A stretch of DNA of 64,000 bases from Astragalus membranaceus (Eukaryota > Streptophyta > Magnoliopsida > Fabales > Fabaceae): assembly GCA_039519185.1 (NCBI GenBank), contig CM076848.1, forward strand, positions 186,928,628 to 186,992,627, read 5' to 3'. The notes beneath the pieces are model-generated. The model made no database searches and was not told where the DNA came from. It was given only the letters and a program-made list of their open reading frames with translations. Position numbers and translations under genes: made by a program. Positions 11,232-21,178 of this stretch are shown here, one piece after another (position 1 is the first letter of the stretch; every line of letters starts with the position of its first letter).

Positions 11232-12683
11232 ATGCTGCTAACCTACCTTTCAAAATGCATTTCTCTGTTACACTCCTTCCCCAAACAAACAACCAACAAC
11301 GTAAAACAAATCCACGCCCAAATAATCACTAACGCCATCAAATCTCCCACCATCTTCGCCAACTTAATAATCCACTATTCTTCCTCACCACACAACCAAC
11401 GCATTGCACATTCAGTTTTCCACCATTTTGATGATCACACCCCTAATGTGTTTCTCTTCAACACCCTCATAAGATGCCTTCCACCCAACCATTCCTTTCT
11501 CATTTTCCAAAACCATTTTTCAAAGGGTCTTACCCTTTTCGACCATCACACTTTTATCTTCCTTTTTGGAGCTTGTGCTAGATGCCCTTCACTCCCAACG
11601 TTCAAATTAGGTACACAATTACATGCCCTTATGATTAAACAAGGGTTTGATGACAATAATGTTTTGGTTTCAACAACAAAATTGCATTTTTATGCTACTA
11701 ATAGAGATATTATATCTGCACGTAAGGTGTTTGATGAAATTCCTGAGAAGAATATTATCACTTGGAATGCTATGATTACGGGATATTGTAATTTTAAAGA
11801 AGGGAATGGGAAATATGCTTTCAATGCATTGTCTTTGTTTAAGGACATGTTGGTTGATGATCTGAGTACTGGAGTGAAAGTGGAAGTGAAACCAACTGAT
11901 ACAACTATAGTGTGTGTGCTTTCCGCGGCTTCTCAATTGGGAATGCTCGAAACCGGTGCTTGCATACACGGATTTGCGGAGAAAACATTGTGTAAAGTTG
12001 AAGATGATGTGTTTATAGGGACTGGGCTTGTTGACATGTACGCGAAATGTGGGTGTCTTGATAGTGCCTTATCTGTGTTTTGGCGAATGAAATGGAAGAA
12101 TGTTTTGACTTGGACCGCGATGACTACTGGATTAGCTATCCATGGGAAGGGAAAAGAGGCATTGGAGGTTTTGTATAAAATGGGAGATTGTGGTTTGAGG
12201 CCCAATGAAGTGACTTTTACGAGCTTGTTATCGGCTTGCTGTCATGCTGGACTAGTTGAGGAAGGGCTTCAATTGTTCTATGATATGAAGGGGAAATTTG
12301 GTGTTACGCCTTTGATACAGCATTATGGTTGTGTTGTCGACCTTCTTGGCCGAGCCGGAAAGTTAAAGGAGTCTTACGATTTTATCATGGAGATGCCTAT
12401 TAGTCCTGATGCTGTAATATGGAGGAGCTTGCTTGCTGCGTGTAAGATTCATGAGGATGCTGTGATGGGAGAGAAGGTGGGGAAGTTTCTTCTACAGTTG
12501 AGAAATCAGAGTTGTGCAGAGTTGGCTCCTAAGAGTGAGGACTATGTAGCTCTGTCAAATATCTATGCTTCAGCAGAAAAGTGGAATGATGTTGAAACTG
12601 TAAGGAAAAAGATGAGAACTAAGGGTATTTTGAATAAAGCTGGTTCTAGCTCTGTTCAAACTGTCAGCATGGCTGCATTGTAA
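11232..12683 (+). CDS. PLS-class pentatricopeptide repeat protein, E-type (MEF20-like)
   Basis: Predicted 483-residue RNA-binding protein of the PLS pentatricopeptide family. These proteins act in mitochondria or plastids, usually specifying C-to-U RNA editing sites. The start is the ATG at 11232; the frame is open upstream but has no earlier ATG. The N-terminus (MLLTYLSKCISLLHSF) is hydrophobic/basic and compatible with organelle targeting. KQIHAQIITN opens the repeats. Classic motifs follow: ARKVFDEIPEKNIITWNAMITGY, GLVDMYAKCGCLDSALSVF, WTAMTTGLAIHGKGKEAL, PNEVTFTSLLSACCHAGLVEEG and YGCVVDLLGRAGKLKESY. The E-motif region PDAVIWRSLLAACKIHE and YVALSNIYASAEKWNDVETVRKKM lies near the end. There is no DYW domain. 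Layout and length recall Arabidopsis MEF20 (At3g18970); orthology is inferred from memory. The CDS is intronless, as is usual for this family. Confidence 0.9.
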   Translation: MLLTYLSKCISLLHSFPKQTTNNVKQIHAQIITNAIKSPTIFANLIIHYSSSPHNQRIAHSVFHHFDDHTPNVFLFNTLIRCLPPNHSFLIFQNHFSKGLTLFDHHTFIFLFGACARCPSLPTFKLGTQLHALMIKQGFDDNNVLVSTTKLHFYATNRDIISARKVFDEIPEKNIITWNAMITGYCNFKEGNGKYAFNALSLFKDMLVDDLSTGVKVEVKPTDTTIVCVLSAASQLGMLETGACIHGFAEKTLCKVEDDVFIGTGLVDMYAKCGCLDSALSVFWRMKWKNVLTWTAMTTGLAIHGKGKEALEVLYKMGDCGLRPNEVTFTSLLSACCHAGLVEEGLQLFYDMKGKFGVTPLIQHYGCVVDLLGRAGKLKESYDFIMEMPISPDAVIWRSLLAACKIHEDAVMGEKVGKFLLQLRNQSCAELAPKSEDYVALSNIYASAEKWNDVETVRKKMRTKGILNKAGSSSVQTVSMAAL

Positions 12684-13671
12684 GTATGTTGCATAACCAC
12701 ACAAGATATATGCCTGATGCAGAGGTATGATATATTGTCATATTGATATGAATGGAAGTGTTATTTCTCCGCTTTTATCATCTGAGTTACTAATTTCATT
12801 AAAATTCATATGACTCTATCTTTGGAGTTAAAGACCAAATAGGGAGGACTATAGACTATGAGTATTTGAAGATAGCAGAAGAGACTGTACTCATGGTTGT
12901 TGAGCTGGATAGCCTGCATCTTTCCTTCATGTTCTTTTCTATGTCTTATCTATTTTTGAGATCTCGCCCTTGCAGAAATTTAAATTGAGCTCTCGATGAA
13001 ATAAAACCTTAATTGTAGAAGACAAGAAAACAGTAATAGATATAGACCAAACAAATGAAACCAAACAGCACTTAAATCAAGTGTGTTTCATAGGTTTATT
13101 TGTCCCCCTTTAGAAAAAAAGATCTTCCCTGTTTTATATATAGTATATCTAATATGCTTAATAGGATGTGTTATGGTTAGTACTTAGTATTATAACACAT
13201 TGCTTTGTTTACGTTTGCTTTAGGTTGTATTTGTAATGAGCCATAGATGATAATTAATGCAAAAGTAGAATGAACATTTTGACTGGGTGTGGAAAATGAA
13301 CATAAATCTATCTCTCATTCACTACATGCCATTTTTCGATGGAATAATGGAATGACCTTAGTGAGAGGTAGGTAGGTTCATGGTGAAACATTATATAATA
13401 TGAAACTATGAAAGTGTAGAGTCTATGAAGTAAAAGAGTAATTTGTTTGAGAAAATTGCAGATACTGTGTTGTGTTTTGGCTCTGTTATCTCTAAGTTTG
13501 TTTAGTTTGTTTTTTTGGTTAGTTTCCCAATCTGATAATGACATTCCCTTTGAAGGCTTTGAGAATTTGACTTTTTTTTTTCATCTGTAGAAGTTAACAA
13601 TGTAACTGAAGATGAGGAATTGTGTATGTAATTGCCGCGCCTTCGGATAGATTACCCATCAGTTACTTTCT
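12684..13671. other. PPR 3' flank, no further gene seen
   Basis: AT-rich sequence holding the likely 3' UTR of the PPR gene. No polyadenylation site can be fixed and no RNA gene or repeat is recognised. A 78-codon minus-strand frame at 13308-13544 has no family resemblance. Confidence 0.6.
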
Positions 13672-13935
13672 ATGTTTCAAGCAAAAAGATCTTCATCAAC
13701 TAGTGATGGATGCAATTCATTGGGGTTGGAAAACTTGACTGATTTAAGCCAAGAGTTTAACGAGTTAAATGGGGCAGACTCGGACTTCTATCAACGTTGG
13801 ATGAATGTGATTCAGAGGTGTTTGGATCCTTTCCTTTCTCTCCATCACAAAAATATAAGGGTGGGGAAAGTGAGAAGTAGAGGGTCCAAGTCCGGTTCAG
13901 AGAACATGATCCAATTGATCAAGCAAAATCATTGA
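13672..13935 (+). CDS. Small open frame of unknown nature, 87 codons
   Basis: I do not recognise this product. The ATG at 13672 opens MFQAKRSSSTSDGCNSLG, then a more acidic stretch LTDLSQEFNELNGADSDFYQ and a basic tail (HHKNIRVGKVRSRGSKS). The composition is more protein-like than the neighbouring AT-rich frames. A pyrimidine tract plus TGTAG near 13570-13591 could be a splice acceptor, so this might be the remnant of an exon. There is no conserved motif or visible promoter. It may be chance. Confidence 0.2.
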   Translation: MFQAKRSSSTSDGCNSLGLENLTDLSQEFNELNGADSDFYQRWMNVIQRCLDPFLSLHHKNIRVGKVRSRGSKSGSENMIQLIKQNH

Positions 13936-14484
13936 AAAAGAACAAAAATCGAGATCTCTATTCAACCTGGTGAAAGGAGAACTTGGATCCTATCAGTTTC
14001 CTGTGCGTTCAGTGCAATCTGAACCATTAAATATACTTAACTTCAAATCTTAACCCTTAAGTAATTTTATTTTTAAAAAATAAAATTAAAAATGCATGAA
14101 GAGAGGGACAGACACAGCCAACTGCACAAGATCTAAATCCGTGAAAGGGACGCTAATTATTTTTATGAGACTACGATGAGGTCATTGTCGAAGCCGAGTT
14201 GTGACTCTGTCTCTTAAAGCAATTGATTCACTTGTAAATGTAATATATTACCTAGTTCATACTTGCCACCCAAGAGTGTAATTAATTACTTTGTATTATT
14301 TACTTGTAAATGGTTTATATAGGGTGAGGCATCCTTATTGAGTTTTCAAGGGTGATATATCCTTTAGGTTTGGAGTGAGTCAACCTTTTTGTGAAAAATC
14401 ACATTTAGTTATTTGGGGACGGTCACATTAACCAAGTTCAATCGAATTGTACTTGTCTTTCTTTTTGTTTTTATTGTTATTGTG

Positions 14485-14770
14485 TTATTGGTGTGCAGTA
14501 TTTACGGATTTTGTCGATGACTAATCGACGTCGGAAAACCTGACTGGCCACGTGTACCTGACTTTGTCGGTTTGTGTGGTTCTCCCTCCAAGAATATGTT
14601 TGGATCTGCAATAGCATTACTTAAACTCACGGCAATCCAAAAGCTTCAAGTTGAAGCTTTCATGACCCCGTCCAACCCACCGTGGAAAGAGTAAGTTTTC
14701 AAACACACAAATTAGAGTTTTTGTCACACTTAAGACTCAAACTTGAAACCTTGAAGTGGGATCTAAACTC
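14485..14770 (-). repeat. SINE-like repeat, copy 1 (minus orientation)
   Basis: Read on the minus strand it has a Pol III B-box-like GGTTTCAAGTTTGAGTC, then GTGACAAAAACT, and ends through AAAGTCAGGTACACGTGGCC and AGTCAGGTTTTCCGACG. The plus-strand copy at 31830-32010 shares the order, with ACGTGGCCAGTCAGGTT in common. The two copies are too diverged to be a local duplication. Assignment to a tRNA-derived SINE rests only on the B-box. Confidence 0.45.
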
Positions 14771-15517
14771 GGTTAATGCTCAAACTAATCCTTCTTGAGC
14801 AATTTATTCGTATTTGTATATCATATGTATCTTACTTTCCATCTTGATTAATTTTATTTTTACTAAATTACAACATTTAAATTTTTATTAAGTTTATCTT
14901 TCGATCTTTTCCTAAGGTTTTCAAACTGAATTCACACTTTAGTATTTAATACCACTTGGATAATAATAATTTTTTTTTGTCTGCTAGATGAAATGACAAA
15001 TAAACAAAATTCGGGTTGAATCCGAGAGCCGACGTCCCCATGTCGCTGAAATTGTCAAGACAATCAACAATGAGGGACAATAACAATAATTTTTTAATCA
15101 ACTCTATTGAAGTGTTTCTACATTAGTCAAATAAATCAACTAAAATATCAATGGTGGGCCCAAAATATCTATTGGTTACACTCATAAAGGGACTTTGTTA
15201 GCTACGAATTTCTTAAACACTTTAAAGAGTGTTAACAATGTGAAGATTAAACAAAGTTATTTGATTGATTTTTGAGGTGTTAACAAATTTTTTTCATATT
15301 CTTATCATTGTTAATATTTGTTTAATAAATAGATCAGACTAACATGTATTGAAAATCGATCAAATGAAAATTGGTTTTTGCACAATGCCACAAAATAGTG
15401 GAGGTAGTTGCACAAAGGTTTTAACTTCTTTTCTCACTTACATCATAAGGTTTTAAGGAGACTATTCTTTTTATTTTAAAAAACAAAATCATTTACCTAA
15501 TATGTATGATTATTCTT

Positions 15518-15613
15518 AACTGGATGAGGTGCAAAGAAAGGGACTAAAGAACTGGATGAGGTGCAAAGAAAGGGACTAAAGAACTGGATGAGGTGCAAAG
15601 AAAGGGACTAAAG
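15518..15613. repeat. Exact 3 x 32-bp tandem repeat
   Basis: Three units beginning AACTGGATGAGGTGCAAAG start at 15518, 15550 and 15582, with no mismatch. The perfect identity points to recent slippage. Confidence 0.95.
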
Positions 15614-16323
15614 AAACTTTATGCTTTATTATTATTTACAAAGTAGTCATTGTATGAAAAGGCCTCAAATTAAAAGTTATCAATTATTTTTTGGCTTTAA
15701 GATTGTAATTTAAGTTATAACATTCATTTAATTATTGATAAAGATTAAAATCCTAGTTAGAATTTTTTTAAATTCTAGATTATGATTGGAAAAATTGAAT
15801 TTTTTTCGTGTTTTATCATTACGATTTGTTTGAATTAGTCTAAAATTTTCAAAGTTATACCTAAAAATACATAAAATTATTAAAAGCAGAAATTAAATAC
15901 ATAAATAATAATAAAATGAAAAGTAAACATATTATGAACAAATTAACAAATATAATATCAATAATTAAAATATAAACTATATATAAATTTTACCGTTACC
16001 GGTTTAGAAGGAAAAATATGTAAACGCGTTATCTAAAGCCTTAATAATTTAATAAAAAGTTTCCTCATATTAGTATCGTCAATAAGTAATTTATTAAAAA
16101 GAATCGCCAATAGGTAAATGTTAAAATTTTGCGATTGAAGGAAATATTGAAATGCTAAAGTGATAACACAATACCATTTTCGAATTTTGCATTAACGCGT
16201 ATTTTTTTTAATATTTCTTAAGGAAGGCCCATCCCCTCCACCTTTTAAAGGTGTAAGTTCTTACGAACACCCCTACAAGAGAAGGTGAGAGAGACGGGTA
16301 GGGTTTGTAGATTTGTTCCAACT

Positions 16324-16836
16324 ATGGAGAACAAGAGAAGTGTTTGCAAAATATGTTTCAAGTCTTTTGCTAATGGCAAAGCCTTAGGAGGCCATATGAC
16401 ATCTCACCCAGCCGAGTTGCGACACCCTCCACAGCCTCCAATTAACTCAAACGAGTACTCGTTTGAGTCAACAGGACATCCTATTCAGGCTTCGTCCGCA
16501 TCTTCCTCGTTAGATGTCCATCCCAGAAACAACTCTAAACACAACCTCCGAACTTTGAAACACAACCCTTACTCGACCTTCGCAAACTTTGGTAGAAACA
16601 ATGAGTTAGATTTTGGTTCAAAATATCCAACTCAACAAAGATCCAAACGTAATCGTAAGTTCTTTAATGCAGCTAGGGCAAAGGTAGAAAACAAACAAAG
16701 GAGTTCAACATATGTTCTTTCTGTTGTAGAAGCTGCTGAGATTCTGATATTTATGTCCATGGATACATGGGAAATGCCAAAAAATCTTCAAATCTACTCA
16801 AGCACTTCAGAAACACATGAAGGTACACTTATCTAA
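16324..16836 (+). CDS. Short C2H2 zinc-finger protein (ZAT-like, one finger)
   Basis: Predicted 170-residue nuclear protein with one plant C2H2 finger near the N-terminus (residues ~8-28, CKICFKSFANGKALGGHMTSH). KALGGH is a variant of the QALGGH signature. The middle is Ser/Asn/Pro-rich, with a basic RSKRNRK stretch. The segment VVEAAEILIFMSMDTW corresponds to the SVEAAxDLxxLS-type box that lies before the second finger in larger ZAT proteins. The open frame stops at 16836 before any second or third finger. Family members usually have two to four fingers, so this is either truncated or reduced. The start chosen is the first ATG (16324). Expression is uncertain; it may be a pseudogene. Confidence 0.65.
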   Translation: MENKRSVCKICFKSFANGKALGGHMTSHPAELRHPPQPPINSNEYSFESTGHPIQASSASSSLDVHPRNNSKHNLRTLKHNPYSTFANFGRNNELDFGSKYPTQQRSKRNRKFFNAARAKVENKQRSSTYVLSVVEAAEILIFMSMDTWEMPKNLQIYSSTSETHEGTLI

Positions 16837-17198
16837 CTCTTTGGCTCTTAGCTCACCAAACATTATTGATAAAATTAATGATAATTTTTTAGATCTTAAT
16901 TGTGCTGATCCTACTAATGTTGTATAGACTAGCCATATTGAGTTCTCAATAGGTTCCAACAAGTAATGATTGCATGAACTTTTTTCTATACATAGTGGAT
17001 TTTCTTTTGACAAGATAGTGAATTTTTTTTAAAATGTTATTGAATTGTCTTTAATTTAAATAATGTTGATAGTTTTGGTTTACTTCATTTTGATTATTGT
17101 GTAAGTTTTATTGTTGGTAAATTTCATCTTCTTTTTTATGCTACCTTTGTTGTTGACTATAAATGTTACTGTTGGTTTTAACATCTCAACTTCTAGAA

Positions 17199-17450
17199 AG
17201 GGGAGAGAGGGGAGTGGAGGGCATGAGACTAATAGCGTAAATTTTTTAGTTATGGGGAGAAAAGTTATCCCCCTAAACCCTCCTAATTTATTTTTTGAAC
17301 TCCTCCAGAATCCTCTAAATTTGGAGAGTTTTGGAAGGGCTCCAAAAATAAACTAGAAGAGTGGTTTGAGGGGGTTTAGGGGGACAATTTTTCTCCCCAT
17401 TACCAAATAATTTACACTATTAGTCTTATGCCCTTTCTTCCCTCCTCTCC
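17199..17450. repeat. Fold-back MITE, ~252 bp
   Basis: The left part (GGGGAGAGAGGGGAGTGGAG ... GGGCATGAGACTAATAGCGT ... TATCCCCCTAAACCC) is the approximate reverse complement of the right part (GGGTTTAGGGGGACAATT ... ACACTATTAGTCTTATGCCC ... TTCCCTCCTCTCC). The arms are ~100 bp each at roughly 85% identity by eye. Terminal duplications were not resolved. Confidence 0.8.
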
Positions 17451-17590
17451 AAACTCTCAAACACACCCTTAGTATTAGATATGTTGACTTTGAGTGGTGT
17501 GTGTTATTTTAATTGAAATCATTTTGTATCCTTGTTGAGATGAAGTAGGCAAGTATAGAAGTCAAATAAGTACTAATGTGATGAGAAAAG

Positions 17591-17810
17591 GCCGTGTTTG
17601 AAAGAGCTTAATTTTTAGCTTATGAAAAACAGTTTGTGGAGATAAATAAGTTTTTATATTAATCATAAGTTCTCACTAACGAAAGTTGTATCTCTATAAG
17701 CTGTTTTTTCATATAGTACCTTGACAAACTTATGAATAATACATAAAAGTTTAATTATTTACATAAGTTGTTTTTCTATAAACTCAAAAATAAGCTCTTC
17801 CAAACAGGGC
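17591..17810. repeat. Terminal-inverted-repeat MITE, 220 bp
   Basis: It begins GCCGTGTTTGAAAGAGCTTA and ends AATAAGCTCTTCCAAACAGGGC, so the termini are inverted copies with a few mismatches. The interior is AT-rich and non-coding. No convincing target duplication is visible, so the superfamily is not assigned. Confidence 0.7.
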
Positions 17811-18889
17811 ATACTCATGCAATTGACACAATCTCAAGTTCAAACAAATTATAGACTAAAGGTCTTAATTATCCTTCACACGTCTATTGTCCATTATGTG
17901 AAATCTCAAAGATTTAGTACATGCTCAAATTCGGTCTAGCATTAAAATCCTTGTTTTCTGGCTTTAGTCTTAATAAGATTATTTTGTTCTCTTTTATTTT
18001 CTCTTCTTTCATGTTTCTATTAGTGTTAGCTTTTTTCGCTTCTAGGTGTCTCATCTCCTTGGTGTATCTCTTGAATTTTAGTCTTAGCACATGATTAGGT
18101 GCCCTCTCAAACCCTTCACAAAAGGTGATGTCAATGATGCTGAGCTAAATGTCTTAGTAATAATATTTTTTACTTGTAAAAAAAAATAACCATATACCTT
18201 TTGTTAAACATTGTGTTTCCACTAGCTCTATAAAAATTTCATTATTTGAGATTGGGTTTTTCATTATGCCATACTTAATTAATAAGTGCATTTCAATTAT
18301 ATCTACTAAATCATGAGAAAAGTTGATATTTTTTCATGTATATTATTTAAAATCTAAAACCCCATTTACAATGATTATTTAGATAGTTATTTAATCAATT
18401 TAATTACTAACTAGACAAATCAAAACATTATTTACATATATGAATAACCAAAACATTATGATAACTAAAAATTCAAAAAAAAATCATATACTATAACATC
18501 TCCCCTTAAAGGGCTAAAATTGAACTTAGCTAGACATATAGAAGATGTGTACGATTAGATAGAGTTATTTAATCTGTTAGACTAACATGATAAGGCTTAA
18601 AATGTATGATTAGGTAACCATATAAAAGATATGATTAAACTAAGTGATAACTTAATGGGCTAGTTCCTAAGTGTTGATATTTAAAGCAAGATGATACTTA
18701 TGCTAATGACATTAGTGGATTGGTACATAGGATATAACAGAAGGATTGATGACACCCTTAGTGGTTAAAGGTCATTGTGATTAGGATATAGTTGGCCTAT
18801 TAAAATTTCTTGGGAAATTGGTTGATGTTGATAGTTGATAGTGAGTAGATGCGCTTTGTGTTTGCTATTCCCCCCTAGCATTTAATTTC
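17811..18889. other. AT-rich intergenic region, nothing recognised
   Basis: No coding frame above background, no RNA gene and no clear terminal repeats were seen. The short GATTA/TTAGAC-rich stretch at ~18500-18700 may be retroelement debris, but I cannot support a family. Confidence 0.5.
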
Positions 18890-19200
18890 TATATGATGTG
18901 ATTCCTCACTCTTATTCCTTTATGGCTATTCTTGCAGGTGATCACGGTGGAGAAGACGTTGACATCGAGGAGTAGTCTGCATGGAGCTGCTTCGTTAAAC
19001 TTTCGTTATTTCTTTATATTTCGGTTTGAAGTTATATGTAATAAATAGAGTAATACTCTATATGGTGTGACCTTGGGATATTGGGTTTTACCCTTATGCT
19101 TTTCTTTTTAAAACTTATTTCTGCGATTTGTTACTTGGATTTTGTTTAAAGTGATGTTCGCCATGTGCAAACATTTTAAATAAATTCAAATTTACATGAC
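18890..19200 (+). repeat. Probable LTR remnant
   Basis: TTCTTGCAGGTGATCACGGTGGAGAAGACG followed by ACATCGAGGAGTAG and an AT-rich tail resembles the transcribed end of plant Ty3/gypsy LTRs. In those, a splice-like CAG|GTGA and an acidic short frame ending in TAG precede the polyadenylation region. No paired LTR or coding part is nearby. Confidence 0.35.
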
Positions 19201-19204
19201 ATTT

Positions 19205-19380
19205 TATTAGGCCTGGACAACGGGCGGATTTGGGCGGGTTCGGGGCCAAAACCAACAACTGGCCCAATACATGGTCTCAAAACCTAGGCCCAATTCCACC
19301 CAAAACTTGTTTCGGTTTTCTCGGATTCGGTTATGCGGATTAGCGGTTTACTCGGTTGGGTAATGGCAGGTTGAATCAAC
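19205..19380. repeat. GGGCGGGTT-type repeat fragment
   Basis: Text such as CCTGGACAACGGGCGGATTT and GGGCGGGTTCGGGG matches a common plant non-coding repeat style. A similar composition in inverse orientation occurs at 23190-23420 (CCCACCCACCCAAATCCGCC and TTTCGGGCGGGTGACTTG). The two may be the split ends of one older element into which the LINE relic inserted. That link is a guess. Confidence 0.3.
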
Positions 19381-19439
19381 TACAGAAAAACAAAAATTTG
19401 CGAACTGATAAAAAAGAAGACCTATTTCTAAAAGAAAAC

Positions 19440-20090
19440 CTCACATTGAGAACTCTTGTGTTAGTTATGGAGTTTGGCGTTTTACTGGTTTTTATGGCTT
19501 TCCGGATAGTGGGCGTAGGAGGGAGTTTTGGGAGTTGTTGAGAACTTTGTCACGTGATAATGACCTCCCTTGGTGTATAATGAGTGACTTTAATGATATT
19601 CTTTCTAATGATGATAAAAGAGGTCGAACTGAACGTCCACCATGGTTGATTCGTGGTTTTCAGGAAGCTGTACGAGATAGTCAGCTTCATGACATTCCAA
19701 TGGAGGGCTACCAATTTACTTGGACAAAAAGTCTCGGGTTGCCGGATAGTAAAGAAGAGAGGCTGGATAGGGCTTTAGCTACGCAAAGATGGATTGATAT
19801 GTTCCCTATGCACAGATTAATTAATGGTGTTTCGGATAGGACTTGGAAGAGCACACAAAGTTGGTCTGACAAGCATCTTTCCAAGGCAGGCAGGGAAGTT
19901 CAAATAAAATCTGTGGCTCAAGCAATTCCTACTTATTGTAGGACTACCTTTATGCTTCCGTCTACTTTAGGTGAGGAGTTGGAAAAGGATGCAGAATTCT
20001 TTTTGGTGGGGTACGAATCGAACCAATTCTAAAGGCATCAAGTGGCTAAGTTGGGAAAAGCTCTCTATGAGGAAGGAGTATGGAGGTATG
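19440..20090 (+). pseudogene. LINE relic, part 1: endonuclease fused to late RT segment
   Basis: The open frame from 19535 reads LPWCIMSDFNDILSNDDKRG, the endonuclease/exonuclease/phosphatase domain of plant L1-type elements. It continues with FQEAVRDSQLHDIPMEGYQF, FTWTKS and ERLDRALATQRW. After about residue 105 it jumps directly to SWSDKHLSKAGREVQIKSVAQ, AIPTYCRTTFMLP and LGEELEK, which belongs after the reverse-transcriptase catalytic core. Most of RT is therefore deleted. The GIKWLSWEKLSMRKEYGG block follows in another frame up to ~20088, where a CACTA-like insertion breaks the gene. Upstream of 19535 the endonuclease N-terminus persists in shifted frames. It cannot encode an active enzyme. 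Confidence 0.85.
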
Positions 20091-21178
20091 AGTTTTTGTC
20101 ATTTACCGGCGGATTTTTTTTAATTATTGGTGGAATTCAAGGAAAAAAATTCGAAAATCCGCCGGAAATCTACCGGCGGATTTTTTTAATTACCGGCGGA
20201 TTTTCAAAAAAAAAAGATTTTTTTTCTGAAAATCCGCCGAAAATTTACCGGCGGATTTTTAACATTTCCGGCGGATTTTGTTTAAAAATAAAAATAAAAA
20301 ATTTCAAAAAATCCGCCGGAAATGTTAAAAATCCGCCGGTAAATCCGCCGGAACGTTTGAAATTCCTATAAATAAAACTTTCTCCTACACTCTTCTCATT
20401 CTCTCATTTCACTCTTTATTTCCTTCTTACTTTCTCCTACACTCTTCTACATTTCTTTTCTTCTTCCTTCCCATTCATCACTTATTCATTCTTATTTCTT
20501 CTTTCTCATATATTCTTCAAACTTATTTAAATTTCTCTACATATCTATTTTTGTATTTCCCATTTCTTCTTCCTTCTCACTTCTTCTTATTTCTTCATTC
20601 ACATACTCTCATCTATTCTTATTTCTTATCACTTATTCATTCTTATTCTCTCATATATTATTTTTCCATACTCTCTTTCATATATTCTTTTTTTTTGACA
20701 CAACTCTCTTTCATTCTTATTCATTCTAATTTCTCTATTACTTCTCATTCTATTCTATATAATTTTTTTCTCACATTCTAATTTATTTTTTATTACTTAT
20801 TATTTAATTAAAATACAAAATTCGGAAAAAAAATTTTAAAAAAATTAAAAAAAATAAAATTTTTTTAAAAAAAAAAAATCCGCCAGCAATTCAAAAAATC
20901 TGCCGGTAAATTTCCGGCGACATTTCCGGCGGATTTTTTGAATTAACGGCGGATTTTTTAAAAAAAAAACTTTTTTTTTTAAAAAAAATCCGCCGGAAAC
21001 GCACATTTCCAGCGGAAAAAATCCACCAGAAACTACCGGCGGATTTTTTCCGCCGGAAACCGTTGCCTGCGGACGAATTTCCGGCGGAAAAAATCCGCCG
21101 GTAATGGCCAATTTCCGGCGGATTTTGACCTTTTCCAGCGAGTTTTGGCCGCAGGTAATCTAGGAATTTCTTGTAGTG
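20091..21178. mobile_element. CACTA-like non-autonomous element with CCGGCGGATTTTT arrays
   Basis: The right end reads CTAGGAATTTCTTGTAGTG (21160-21178), the reverse complement of CACTACAAGAAATTCC, which is a CACTA terminus. Both flanks are filled with a short subterminal motif, (T/A)CCGGCGGATTTTT, and its inverse AAAAATCCGCCGG(A/T), at 20108-20355 and 20877-21150. Dense short subterminal repeats are typical of CACTA elements. The left end lacks a clear CACTACAAG and seems truncated or degenerate (around GTATGAGTTTTTGTCA). The middle is pyrimidine-rich and non-coding. The insertion interrupts the LINE relic after its KEYGG codons. Confidence 0.7.
20367..20374 (+). promoter_or_regulatory. TATA box followed by CT-rich leader inside the CACTA-like element
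   Basis: TATAAATA is followed within ~25 bases by CTTTCTCCTACACTCTTCTC and a long C/T/A leader, the usual look of a plant promoter and transcription start. No coding frame follows before the right-hand repeat array. Confidence 0.4.

Larger units (their letters stand above)
13936..16323. other. AT-rich intergenic region
   Basis: Apart from the SINE-like copy (14485-14770) and the three-copy 32-bp repeat (15518-15613), listed separately, I see no gene, RNA gene or intact element. Most of 15620-16230 is very AT-rich. Confidence 0.6.
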
